Source: DASUAL01 sp035763805
GTDB lineage: Bacteria > Gemmatimonadota > Gemmatimonadetes > Gemmatimonadales > GWC2-71-9
Reading direction: 5' to 3'
Assembly: GCA_035763805.1 (NCBI GenBank)
Contig: DASUAL010000037.1
Location: 1 to 13,074, forward strand
Length of the DNA stretch: 13,074 nt
This document shows, piece after piece, positions 1 through 6,857 of the stretch. How positions within the stretch are numbered: position 1 is the first letter of the stretch; each line of letters begins with the position of its first letter. The translations under genes and the position numbers were made by a program. Under the pieces are notes generated by a model. It did not search any database. It saw nothing but the letters and a program-made list of their open reading frames with translations, and was not told where the DNA came from.

Positions 1-1
1 C

Positions 2-1678
2 GGCCCCTGCCCGTTCCACGGCGGCACCCACCGCAATTTCGCCGTCATCCCCAGGAAGGGAATGTTCTACTGCTTCGTATGTCACGAGGCAGGAGATGTC
101 TTCACCTTCTTCATGAAGCGCCTCGGCATGGACTATCCCACGGCCGTGCGCGAGGTGGCCCGCCGGGTCGGGATCACGATTCCGGAGCGCGGCCCCTCGG
201 GTGGCGGACCTGACCCCCGCGAGCCGTTGTTCAACGCCGTCGCCGCGGCGGCCGACTGGTTCGCGCGCCAGCTGCGCGAGAGTCCCGGAGGCGACGTCGC
301 GCGCCACTATCTCGCCTCCCGCCGGCTCGATCTCGAGACCGTATTGCCCCTGGGTCTGGGCTACGCCCCGAAAGGGAAGGGCCTGCTCGACGCAATGAAA
401 GGCTTGGGCGTGCGTGAGGAGGTGTTGCTGGAAGCGGGCCTGCTGGTTAAACGGGAGGATGGCACTCTTGCTCCGCGGTTCCGCGGCAGGCTGCTGTTCC
501 CGATCCACGACCTGCGCGGCCGCGTGGTGGGGTTCGGCGGCCGCATCCTGGGCGAAGGAGAGCCGAAGTATCTCAATTCCCCCGACACCCCGATCTTTCA
601 CAAGGGAAAGCTGCTCTACAACCTGCACGTCGCGAAGCACGCCGTGCGTAAGGCGGAGCGAGCGATTCTCGTCGAGGGCTACTTCGACGCGCTGCGGCTG
701 TCTCTCGCCGGCGTGGAAGAGGTGGTGGCGCCGCTCGGCACCGGATTCACGCCCGACCAGGCCCAGCTGCTCAAGCGCCATGCCGCCCAGGTGATCCTGC
801 TGTACGACTCCGACGACGCCGGGCTGCGCGCCACGTTCCGTGCGGGCGACGAGTTGCTGCGGGCACAGCTGCGCGTGAGCGTCGCGACGTTGCCGGCCGG
901 CGAGGATCCCGACACGCTCGTCCTGAAGCAGGGCGCGGCCGGTCTTGAAGCGCTGCTCAACGACGCGGTGGACGTCTTCGAGCGCAAGGTCCAGATCCTC
1001 GAGCGCAAAGGCTTCTTCGGCACGCTGCCCGGCCGGCGACGGGCGCTCGATCGGCTGCTCCCCACGATCCGCGCGACGGCGGACCCGATCACGCGGGAGC
1101 TTTACATCTCCCGGGCGGCGGAGGCGGCGGGTGTTCGGAAGGATGTTCTGGAGGGCGAACTGGTCGGTCAGGCTGTCGGGCGGTCGGGCGGAAGGGATGC
1201 CACACCTACCACTCCTTACCGCCCCCTACCGCCTCTTACCGCCCCGAGCGCCCTCCCCGCCAGCGCCGAGAAAGCTCTCCTGCTCTTGATGCTGGACGGC
1301 GACCCGTGGAAGAGTCGTGTCGTCGAAGCCGTCGACCCCGAAGAATTCGAGTTTGCCCCCTACCGTGACGTGTTCGAAGCCGTCGCCGACAATGCGGTGC
1401 TCTCGCTCGACGAGACGTCCGCGCGCGCCTACGAGCTGCTCAAGGCGGAAGGGCTGGGGGATCGCGATCCGAACGAGCTGTACGAACGGGCGGTGAACTG
1501 GATCGAGGCGCGGCGGCTGGAGCGGACGCTGGAGCAGCTCGACCGCCGGCTCCCGTTCGAGAGTCCCGAAGGACAGATGTCTCTGATTGCGGAGAAGCGC
1601 CGCGTATTCGACGAGCTCCGCAGGCGGTATCCGCGTTACAAGATCGCTGCGAGGAGGCGAGGTGCACCCGGAACTTGA
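2..1678 (+). CDS. dnaG: DNA primase DnaG, 5' truncated by the window edge
   Basis: DNA primase synthesises the RNA primers for lagging-strand replication and works with the replicative helicase. The frame is open from the first complete codon (position 2) to TGA at 1676-1678, giving 558 visible residues. The N-terminal CHC2 zinc finger is present: ligands C3, H6, C24 and C27 of the visible part. Against E. coli DnaG (C40, H43, C61, C64, from memory) about 37 N-terminal residues lie upstream of the window. The catalytic core follows, with a TOPRIM domain carrying E225 in VEGYFDAL and D269/D271 in YDSDDAG. The C-terminal part (about residue 415 onward) is the helical helicase-interaction region. 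Between core and tail lies a Pro/Thr-rich linker encoded by a 10-bp tandem repeat (1201-1240). The 3' end overlaps the next gene by 17 nt. In many bacteria dnaG precedes rpoD; here it does not. Confidence 0.97.
   Translation, partial: GPCPFHGGTHRNFAVIPRKGMFYCFVCHEAGDVFTFFMKRLGMDYPTAVREVARRVGITIPERGPSGGGPDPREPLFNAVAAAADWFARQLRESPGGDVARHYLASRRLDLETVLPLGLGYAPKGKGLLDAMKGLGVREEVLLEAGLLVKREDGTLAPRFRGRLLFPIHDLRGRVVGFGGRILGEGEPKYLNSPDTPIFHKGKLLYNLHVAKHAVRKAERAILVEGYFDALRLSLAGVEEVVAPLGTGFTPDQAQLLKRHAAQVILLYDSDDAGLRATFRAGDELLRAQLRVSVATLPAGEDPDTLVLKQGAAGLEALLNDAVDVFERKVQILERKGFFGTLPGRRRALDRLLPTIRATADPITRELYISRAAEAAGVRKDVLEGELVGQAVGRSGGRDATPTTPYRPLPPLTAPSALPASAEKALLLLMLDGDPWKSRVVEAVDPEEFEFAPYRDVFEAVADNAVLSLDETSARAYELLKAEGLGDRDPNELYERAVNWIEARRLERTLEQLDRRLPFESPEGQMSLIAEKRRVFDELRRRYPRYKIAARRRGAPGT
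1201..1240 (+). repeat. 10-bp imperfect tandem repeat inside the dnaG linker
   Basis: Four consecutive 10-nt units (CACACCTACC, ACTCCTTACC, GCCCCCTACC, GCCTCTTACC) all end in YTACC, and a fifth partial unit, GCCCC, follows. The period is not a multiple of three, so successive units are read in different frames and give a Pro/Thr-rich stretch (TPTTPYRPLPPLTAPSA). It sits in the flexible linker between the TOPRIM core and the helicase-interaction domain, where length change should be tolerated. Confidence 0.8.
1651..1657 (+). promoter_or_regulatory. Shine-Dalgarno site for the zinc-ribbon gene
   Basis: The sequence GAGGAGG lies 4 nt before the GTG at 1662, inside the last codons of dnaG. It is one of the few strong ribosome-binding sites in the window and decides the start of the next gene over the upstream in-frame alternative at 1587. 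Confidence 0.7.
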
Positions 1679-2366
1679 GACGTTGCTGGCGCTGCAGGAC
1701 AAAGACCAGGCCGTCACGGCGACCGAGGAGGCGCTCGGTGCGCTCGAGCCCGAGCTGACCGCGCTCGACGAAGCCCAGGCCGCGGCCGAGCGAGCGCTCG
1801 CGGCGGCGCAGGTCGCCATCCGGGCCGCCCTCGACCGCCGCGACGAGCTCGAGGGGAAGATCGCCAACTACCGCACCATGCAGGAGCAGCGACGGCAGCG
1901 GCTCGAATGGGTGCGCGGCGCGAAAGAGGCCTCGACGCTGATGGCGGAGCTCGATCTCGCGCGATCCGTACTGGCGAAGGAGGAGGCCGAGTTCATGCGC
2001 TCGGGCGACGCGGTGAGCGAGGCCGAGCGGCGCGCCGCGGAGGCGGAGAAGGCGCTGGAGGAGCTGCGGGCGCGGCAGGCCCCGCTGCGCGAGGCGCTGG
2101 CGGGCCGACGCGAGCAGATCGCGAGCGAGCGCGAGGCCGCCATCGCGGAGCGCGAGCGGGCGGCGGCGCGCGTGAGCGCCGCGATGCTCGGCCGCTACGA
2201 GCGCATCCGCCGCGGCAAGGCGCCTCTCGCCCTGTATTCGCTCCACGGGGACGCGTGCGGCCACTGCTACACGGCGGTCCCGACGCAGCGCCGCGTGCTC
2301 ATCCAGCGCGGGGCGACGATCGAGGGCTGCGAGGCCTGCGGCGTCCTCCTGTACGCCAGGGAATGA
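1662..2366 (+). CDS. Coiled-coil protein with C-terminal C4 zinc ribbon (COG1579-like)
   Basis: The product has 234 residues. Residues 5-175 are almost entirely charged and alanine-rich heptad-like helix (runs such as AAEAEKALEELRARQ), predicting a long antiparallel coiled coil. A C-terminal zinc ribbon follows with C199-x2-C202 and C223-x2-C226. This architecture matches the COG1579 / C4-type zinc-ribbon family, whose members are proposed to bind nucleic acid or act in regulation; the molecular role is poorly established. No signal peptide or membrane segment is seen, so it should be cytoplasmic. The GTG start is chosen for its GAGGAGG site and overlaps dnaG by 17 nt. Its stop overlaps the recJ start as ATGA, so recJ translation is probably coupled to it. 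I assign no gene symbol. Confidence 0.88.
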   Translation: MHPELETLLALQDKDQAVTATEEALGALEPELTALDEAQAAAERALAAAQVAIRAALDRRDELEGKIANYRTMQEQRRQRLEWVRGAKEASTLMAELDLARSVLAKEEAEFMRSGDAVSEAERRAAEAEKALEELRARQAPLREALAGRREQIASEREAAIAERERAAARVSAAMLGRYERIRRGKAPLALYSLHGDACGHCYTAVPTQRRVLIQRGATIEGCEACGVLLYARE

Positions 2367-4063
2367 TCCCCGCCCGCTGGGCCGTCGCCGACCGGCCGGA
2401 CCCCGAGCTCACGGCGGCGCTCGCCGCCGAGCTGCAGATCCCGGAGCCGCTCGCCGCCATCCTCGTGCAGCGCGGCCTCGCCGCTCCCGAGCTCGCCAAG
2501 GCCTTTCTCCGGCCCGACCTCGAGCGCCTCACCGATCCGCTCGCCTGGGCCGACATGCGCCCGGCTGTGGACCTCGTGGCGCGCGCGCTGCGCGCGGGCA
2601 CGCCCATCCTCGTGCACGGCGACTACGACGTGGACGGCCAGTGCGCCGCCGCGCTGCTCACGCGGGTGCTGCGGAGCGTCGGTGGGAACGCGCACGCGTT
2701 CGTGCCGCACCGCCTGCGTGACGGATATGACTTTGGTGCCGCCGGGCTGCAGGAGGCCCAACGCGTACGCGCGGGGCTCATCATCACGTGTGATTGCGGG
2801 ATTACGGCTGTGGACGCAGTGCGCGCCGCGCGGGAGGCGGCGATCGACGTCATCGTCACCGATCACCACCTCCCGGGCGACGCGCTCCCGCCGGCGTCGG
2901 CGGTGCTCGACCCGCGGCGGCGCGACTGCCCGTCTGCGGACAAGGACTTGTGCGGCAGCGGCGTCGCCTTCAAGCTCGCTCAGGCGCTGGCGGTGTCCCT
3001 GGGCCTCTCGCCCAACCTGCCGCTCCATTTCCTCGACTACGTGGCGCTCGCGACGGTGGCGGACGTGGTGCCGCTCACGGGTGAAAACCGCATCCTGGTG
3101 CGCCACGGCTTGAAGATGCTCGCCGACTCGCGCTGGACGGGGCTCCGCGCCCTGGTGGACGCGGCAGGACTCGCAGGCCGGCCGATCAGGGCGGGCCACG
3201 TCGGCTTCATTCTCGCCCCACGCCTGAACGCCGCCGGCCGTATCGGCGAGCCCGGCGACGGTCTGCGGCTGCTGCTCTCGGACGACCCCGACGAAGCGGC
3301 GGCGATCGCGCGCGAGCTGGAGACGCTAAATGCCCGGCGCCAGGCGCTGGACCAGCGGATCCTCGACGAGGCCGTCGCGCTGGCCGAGGCGACCCTCCGG
3401 CCGGCGGACCGCGCGCTGGTGCTCGCGGCCGAGGGCTGGCATCCGGGCGTGATCGGCATCGTCGCCTCGCGGCTCGTGGAGCGCTACGGCCGGCCCACGT
3501 TCCTGATCGGGTGGGAAGGGGAAACCGGCCGCGGCTCGGGACGGAGCATCCCCGGTTTGGACCTGCACGCGGCCCTGCACCGGGTCGGGCATCTGCTCGA
3601 CAGATACGGCGGCCACACCATGGCCGCCGGGCTCACGCTGCGGCGCGAGCGGTATGACGCGTTCCGTGTTGCGTTTCTTGAGGTGGCCGGCCAGTATCTT
3701 GGCCCCGACGATTTGGTGCCGGCGCAGCGCGTGGACCTCGAGGTCCCGTTGGGTCTCGTCAGCGAGGAGCTCGAGAAGTTGATGCGGTACCTCGAGCCGT
3801 GCGGCCCCGGGAATCCCGCACCGGTCTTCGGCGTGCGCGGCGCGCGAGCGCTCGCCGCCCGGCGCGTCGGGTCGAACCACTTGCGCTTCACGCTCGACGA
3901 CGGCTCGGGGGTGCTGCCGGCCATCGGATTCCAATGGGCCGACGTCGTGCCCGACGCCTGGCTCGCGCAGCCCCTCGACGTCGCGTTCCGCCTGGAGCGG
4001 GACGAATGGCAGGGGCGAGCGACGCTGCAGGCGCGGGTGGCGGCCCTGGCGCCCAGTACTTGA
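2363..4063 (+). CDS. recJ: Single-stranded-DNA-specific 5'-3' exonuclease RecJ
   Basis: RecJ degrades single-stranded DNA 5' to 3' in recombination (RecF pathway), mismatch repair and fork processing. The 566-residue product is close to the usual RecJ length. The DHH-family phosphoesterase motifs are visible in order: D87-YDVDG, the TCDCGI motif with D144, D167-HH, the conserved LAPRLNAAGRI stretch, and in the DHHA1 domain GRGSGRS (389-395) and YGGHTMAAG (GGH at 416-418). The C-terminal part (about 470-566) contains an OB-fold-like segment (LRFTLDDGSGVLPAIGF). The ATG start at 2363 overlaps the preceding stop as ATGA. An upstream extension in this frame only shadows the zinc-ribbon gene. A repeat hairpin begins within the stop codon, so distal expression may be altered there. 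Confidence 0.97.
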   Translation: MIPARWAVADRPDPELTAALAAELQIPEPLAAILVQRGLAAPELAKAFLRPDLERLTDPLAWADMRPAVDLVARALRAGTPILVHGDYDVDGQCAAALLTRVLRSVGGNAHAFVPHRLRDGYDFGAAGLQEAQRVRAGLIITCDCGITAVDAVRAAREAAIDVIVTDHHLPGDALPPASAVLDPRRRDCPSADKDLCGSGVAFKLAQALAVSLGLSPNLPLHFLDYVALATVADVVPLTGENRILVRHGLKMLADSRWTGLRALVDAAGLAGRPIRAGHVGFILAPRLNAAGRIGEPGDGLRLLLSDDPDEAAAIARELETLNARRQALDQRILDEAVALAEATLRPADRALVLAAEGWHPGVIGIVASRLVERYGRPTFLIGWEGETGRGSGRSIPGLDLHAALHRVGHLLDRYGGHTMAAGLTLRRERYDAFRVAFLEVAGQYLGPDDLVPAQRVDLEVPLGLVSEELEKLMRYLEPCGPGNPAPVFGVRGARALAARRVGSNHLRFTLDDGSGVLPAIGFQWADVVPDAWLAQPLDVAFRLERDEWQGRATLQARVAALAPST

Positions 4064-4128
4064 TTGCGGATTGTGTGCACGACCTTCCATTTCCAATCCG
4101 CAATCGGCATTCCGCAATCCGCAATGGC
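4062..4128 (+). repeat. Heptamer repeats with inverted arms between recJ and rsmD
   Basis: The 77-nt gap between recJ and rsmD is mostly ATTGCGG/CAATCCG-type 7-bp units. The left part (4063-4076) has two units in one orientation. The right part (4094-4128) has five consecutive units in the other: CAATCCG, CAATCGG, CATTCCG, CAATCCG, CAATGGC. GATTGCGGATT at 4062-4072 is perfectly complementary to AATCCGCAATC at 4095-4105 (11-bp stem, 22-nt loop). Ten bases of it can alternatively pair with 4116-4125. No T-tract follows, so this is not a standard intrinsic terminator. Confidence 0.85.
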
Positions 4129-4129
4129 T

Positions 4130-4138
4130 GGGGGAGAG
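4130..4138 (+). promoter_or_regulatory. Shine-Dalgarno site for rsmD
   Basis: The purine-rich GGGGGAGAG lies 2-3 nt before the GTG at 4141, with its GGGGGAG core at a workable spacing. It supports the rsmD start in a place where no stop/start overlap is available, and it lies only a few bases after one possible arm of the repeat hairpin. Confidence 0.6.
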
Positions 4139-4140
4139 CC

Positions 4141-4659
4141 GTGATCCGGATTATCGCCGGCGAGTTCAAAGGCCGCCGCCTCAAGACGCCGACGACCGAC
4201 AGGGTGCGCCCCACCGCCGACCGGGTGCGCGAGGCGTGGTTCTCGATCCTGCAACGCTCGTTGCGCGGCGCCCGGGTCCTCGACCTGTACGCGGGCTCGG
4301 GCGCGCTCGGCCTCGAGGCGCTGTCGCGGGGCGCTACGACGGTCGACTTCGTGGAGCTGAACCGGCTTGCGCTCGCGGCCCTCAAAGGGAACATCCGGAC
4401 GCTGCACGTGGAAGATCGCACGGCGGTTCACAAGGTCGACGCCCTGCGGTTCGCCGAGAAGCTGCACCCCGGTCAATACGACGTGGCGTTCGCCGATCCG
4501 CCGTATTCGAGCGACCAGGCGGCACGCCTCGTGGCGATGTTCCGGGTGAACGCATTCGCGCGCATCCTCTCGATCGAGCACCCCGCCGACCAGCCGATTC
4601 CCGGCGACGACACGCGGCGCTACGGGGACACCGCCATTACCTTTATCTACGCGCCGTGA
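4141..4659 (+). CDS. rsmD: 16S rRNA (guanine-966-N2)-methyltransferase RsmD
   Basis: RsmD methylates G966 of 16S rRNA on assembled 30S particles using S-adenosylmethionine. The 172-residue product begins with the typical MIRIIAGEFKGRRL segment and the RPTADRVREAWFSIL stretch. The SAM-binding motif is DLYAGSGALGLEALSRGA and the catalytic motif is FADPPYSS, matching the (D/N)PPY signature of N-methyltransferases. The GTG start is supported by the GGGGGAGAG site and by the family's usual N-terminus; the same frame is open further upstream inside recJ but does not resemble the family. It ends in a GTGA overlap with coaD. Adjacent rsmD and coaD is a common bacterial arrangement. Confidence 0.95.
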   Translation: MIRIIAGEFKGRRLKTPTTDRVRPTADRVREAWFSILQRSLRGARVLDLYAGSGALGLEALSRGATTVDFVELNRLALAALKGNIRTLHVEDRTAVHKVDALRFAEKLHPGQYDVAFADPPYSSDQAARLVAMFRVNAFARILSIEHPADQPIPGDDTRRYGDTAITFIYAP

Positions 4660-5144
4660 CCCCTCCCCCCAGGATCGCAGTGTATCCCGGGTCGTTCGAC
4701 CCGATCACGCGGGGCCACGAGGACCTGATCCGGCGCGCGCTCACGTTCGCCGACAAGGTCATCGTGGCGGTGGCGGTGAACGTCGCGAAGCAGCCGCTCT
4801 TCACCCTCGAGGAGCGGGTCGCGCTGATCAGCCGGGCGGTGAACGATCCGCAGGTCGAGGTGCGCTCGTTCGACGGGTTGCTCGCGGACTTCGCCCGCGG
4901 GGTGGGTGCCGCGGTCATCGTGCGAGGCCTGCGGGCGGTGAGCGACTTCGAGTACGAATTCCAGATGGCGCTCATGAACCGCAATCTGGCGCCCGGGATC
5001 GAGACCGTGTTCCTCGTTCCCGCGTTCGACCTGACGTACCTCTCCTCCAGCCTGGTACGGGAAGTGGCCCGATTCGGCGGCGATGTCTCCCAGCTCGTCC
5101 ATCCGGTGGTCCGCCAGGCGCTGAAGAACAAGTTCGCCCGGTGA
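4656..5144 (+). CDS. coaD: Phosphopantetheine adenylyltransferase CoaD
   Basis: CoaD transfers AMP from ATP to 4'-phosphopantetheine, giving dephospho-CoA, the penultimate step of CoA synthesis. The 162-residue length is typical. The nucleotidyltransferase signature is at the N-terminus: YPGSFDPITRGH, with the TxGH motif at T18-H21. The family blocks RGLRAVSDFEYEFQMALMNR and LSSSLVREVARFGGDVSQLV follow. The start is the GTG at 4656 that overlaps the rsmD stop (GTGA). There is no ATG in this frame near the conserved N-terminus. It ends in a second GTGA overlap with the phosphotransacetylase gene, which consumes or produces acetyl-CoA, so the two neighbours are metabolically linked. Confidence 0.96.
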   Translation: MTPPPRIAVYPGSFDPITRGHEDLIRRALTFADKVIVAVAVNVAKQPLFTLEERVALISRAVNDPQVEVRSFDGLLADFARGVGAAVIVRGLRAVSDFEYEFQMALMNRNLAPGIETVFLVPAFDLTYLSSSLVREVARFGGDVSQLVHPVVRQALKNKFAR

Positions 5145-6067
5145 CCTTCCGGGACCGCGCCTACGAGCGGGCGCGTCGCGCGCGCCGCCGTATCGTGCTG
5201 CCCGAGGGCGACGACCCCCGCGTACGCCAGGCGGCGGCGCGCCTCGAGCGCGAGGGCCTTGGGGTGGTGGAGCTGTTGCCGGGGCCGCCTCCCGCCTCCC
5301 GCCTCCCGCATCTCGTCCGCCATCTCCGCGCTCGGAACCCCGACCGGTTCCCCAGCGACGCGGCCGCGGGCGCCGCGCTCGAGCACCCGCTCACGTTCGG
5401 CGCCTGTCTCGTGGGACTGGAGCTTGCGGACGTGATGGTCGGCGGAGCCAGCTTCCCGAGCGGGGACACGATCCGCGCGGCGCTGTGGGGGGTCGGCACC
5501 GCGCCGGGGATCACGACCGTGAGCGGCTCCTTCTACATGGTGCGGGAGGATGCCGTGCTCACCTTCACCGATTGCGCGGTGGTTCCCGAGCCCGCTCCCG
5601 AGCAGCTCGCCGACGCCGCGCTCGCCGCGGCGCGGGACCGGCGGCGCATCGTGGGGGACGAGCCCGTGGTCGCGTTCTTGTCCTACAGCACCAAGGGCAG
5701 CGCGGAGGGTCCGCGCGTGGCGCGCGTGCGGCAGGCGGTCGAGGTCCTGCGCGCGCGCCGGCCGGATTTCGCCTGCGACGGCGAGCTCCAGGGCGACGCG
5801 GCGCTGGCAACCGACGTGGCCGCCCGCAAGGCGCCGGGGTCGCCCGCCGCGGGGCGGGCCAACGTGCTCGTGTTTCCCGACCTTGACAGCGGCAACATCG
5901 CATACAAACTGGTGCAGCGCCTGGGCGGCTGGGAGGCGATCGGGCCGATCCTGCAGGGGTTGGCGCGACCCGTCGCCGACCTGTCGCGAGGCGCCACGGC
6001 CGACGATATTGTGGACACGGCGGTGGTCGCCGTGCTGCAGACAGGCACGGAATGGGGGGTGAGATGA
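5141..6067 (+). CDS. pta: Phosphate acetyltransferase (Pta family), with a shortened N-terminal region
   Basis: Pta-family enzymes interconvert acetyl-CoA and acetyl phosphate. The 308-residue product has the family's C-terminal half intact: FLSYSTKGSAEGPRV, PDFACDGELQGDAAL (from about 207), PDLDSGN (246-252) and a closing segment with LVQRLGGWEAIGPILQGL and RGATADDI. The N-terminal half starts with RIVLPEGDDPRV. By comparison with remembered Pta sequences, the stretch between the first beta-alpha units and the TFGACLVGLELADVMVGGA segment is about 20-30 residues short, and it is replaced by residues encoded by GCCTCCC repeats. The GTG at 5141 overlaps the coaD stop. No acetate kinase gene is in the window. 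A related acyl specificity, such as phosphate butyryltransferase, cannot be excluded, but the motifs favour Pta. Confidence 0.88.
   Translation: MTFRDRAYERARRARRRIVLPEGDDPRVRQAAARLEREGLGVVELLPGPPPASRLPHLVRHLRARNPDRFPSDAAAGAALEHPLTFGACLVGLELADVMVGGASFPSGDTIRAALWGVGTAPGITTVSGSFYMVREDAVLTFTDCAVVPEPAPEQLADAALAAARDRRRIVGDEPVVAFLSYSTKGSAEGPRVARVRQAVEVLRARRPDFACDGELQGDAALATDVAARKAPGSPAAGRANVLVFPDLDSGNIAYKLVQRLGGWEAIGPILQGLARPVADLSRGATADDIVDTAVVAVLQTGTEWGVR
5287..5314 (+). repeat. GCCTCCC heptamer repeat inside pta
   Basis: Three perfect tandem copies of GCCTCCC (5287-5307) are followed by one degenerate copy, GCATCTC (5308-5314). They are translated in frame as part of GPPPASRLPHLV. The unit differs from the GCSGAAT heptamers elsewhere but shares the 7-bp period. 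Confidence 0.8.
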
Positions 6068-6399
6068 GCTTCACCTTGCAGAAGGACAAGCGCGGGGTCG
6101 TCGTCGTGGCGGTGGACGGGCAGCTCATCGTCGGCAACCGCCAGGAGCTGAAGCAGAAGGTGCTCGACGCGTTGGAGGGCGGCGCCCGGAAGTTCGTCAT
6201 CGACTTCACCAAGACCGGCTACATCGACTCGTCCGGACTGGGCGTGCTGGTCTCCCTTTCCAAGAAGATCCGCGAGCAGGGCGGCGACCTGCGCCTCGCC
6301 GGGCTGAACGAGGACCTGCAGACGCTGTTCGAGCTCACCAAGCTCGACACGCTTTTCTCCATCGCGCAGACCCCGGCGGAGGCGCTGGCCGCCTTCTAG
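6064..6399 (+). CDS. STAS-domain anti-sigma factor antagonist (RsbV/SpoIIAA-like)
   Basis: A 112-residue single STAS domain. In partner switching the unphosphorylated form binds the anti-sigma kinase and frees the sigma factor; the kinase inactivates it by phosphorylating a serine, and a PP2C phosphatase restores it. The phosphoacceptor motif YIDSSGLGVLV is intact (S56/S57; family members are modified at the equivalent of the second position in DSSG). The ATG at 6064 forms an ATGA overlap with the pta stop and is preceded by GGGGGGTGAG. An ATG at 6052 would add only four residues and is less likely. It ends one base into the next start (TAGTG), directly before its probable kinase. Confidence 0.93.
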   Translation: MSFTLQKDKRGVVVVAVDGQLIVGNRQELKQKVLDALEGGARKFVIDFTKTGYIDSSGLGVLVSLSKKIREQGGDLRLAGLNEDLQTLFELTKLDTLFSIAQTPAEALAAF

Positions 6400-6857
6400 T
6401 GATCACGCCGCTGCACCTCGACGTGCGCCAATCGGCGGCGGGGGGCGAAACCGACTTCGAGTTGTCCCTCGCCGTGCCCAGCGACCTCGAGTACGTGGGG
6501 CCGGCGGTGGAGCTGATCGCGGCACGCTTCCGCACCGGGATCCTGTCGCCCCGCCGCGTCCGCTTCAACCTCCGTACCGCGCTCGCCGAAGCCCTCGCCA
6601 ACGCCATCGCCTACGGCAACCGCCACGACCCCGGCCGCCAGGTGCGCGTGTGGGTCGAGGCGAGCCGGGAGGCCGTCCGGATCCACGTGACGGACGACGG
6701 TGACGGCTTCGATCCGGAGGGCGTGCCCAACCCCACCCTCCCTGCGTATCTCGAGCGCGAGGAGGGCCGCGGCCTGTTCGTGCTGCGCAGCCTGGTCGAT
6801 GACGTGGACTTCAACCAGAAGGGGAACTCCATCTGCCTGACGCTCCGGGCGGGTTGA
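6399..6857 (+). CDS. Anti-sigma factor / serine kinase with GHKL ATPase fold (RsbW-like)
   Basis: The 152-residue product is a single HATPase_c domain. The N-box has E64 and N68 in TALAEALANAIAYGN, with the same four-residue spacing as the SpoIIAB/RsbW kinases. The G1 box is DDGDGF (D99-F104) and the G2 box is EGRGLFVLRSLVDDV (from E122). Such proteins bind a sigma factor or another target and phosphorylate the partner STAS protein. The GTG start shares one base with the STAS stop, and the end overlaps the phosphatase gene by 4 nt (TTGA). The STAS-kinase-phosphatase order makes the assignment firm as a module. The target sigma factor is not in the window, so what it controls is unknown. Confidence 0.92.
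   Translation: MITPLHLDVRQSAAGGETDFELSLAVPSDLEYVGPAVELIAARFRTGILSPRRVRFNLRTALAEALANAIAYGNRHDPGRQVRVWVEASREAVRIHVTDDGDGFDPEGVPNPTLPAYLEREEGRGLFVLRSLVDDVDFNQKGNSICLTLRAG

Noticed and set aside
1440..2264. Long minus-strand open frame opposite dnaG and the zinc-ribbon gene
   Set aside because: It is opposite two well-supported genes, its translation is low-complexity Arg/Ala-rich sequence with no recognisable motif, and such frames are common in GC-rich DNA.
4063..4128. Intrinsic terminator after recJ
   Set aside because: A stem can form, but its loop is 22 nt, and no T-rich tract follows; it is better described as a repeat structure.
4426..4432. TTCACAA half-site inside rsmD as a second Rex site
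   Set aside because: There is no opposing TTGTGAA arm at the right spacing and it lies in the middle of a coding region.
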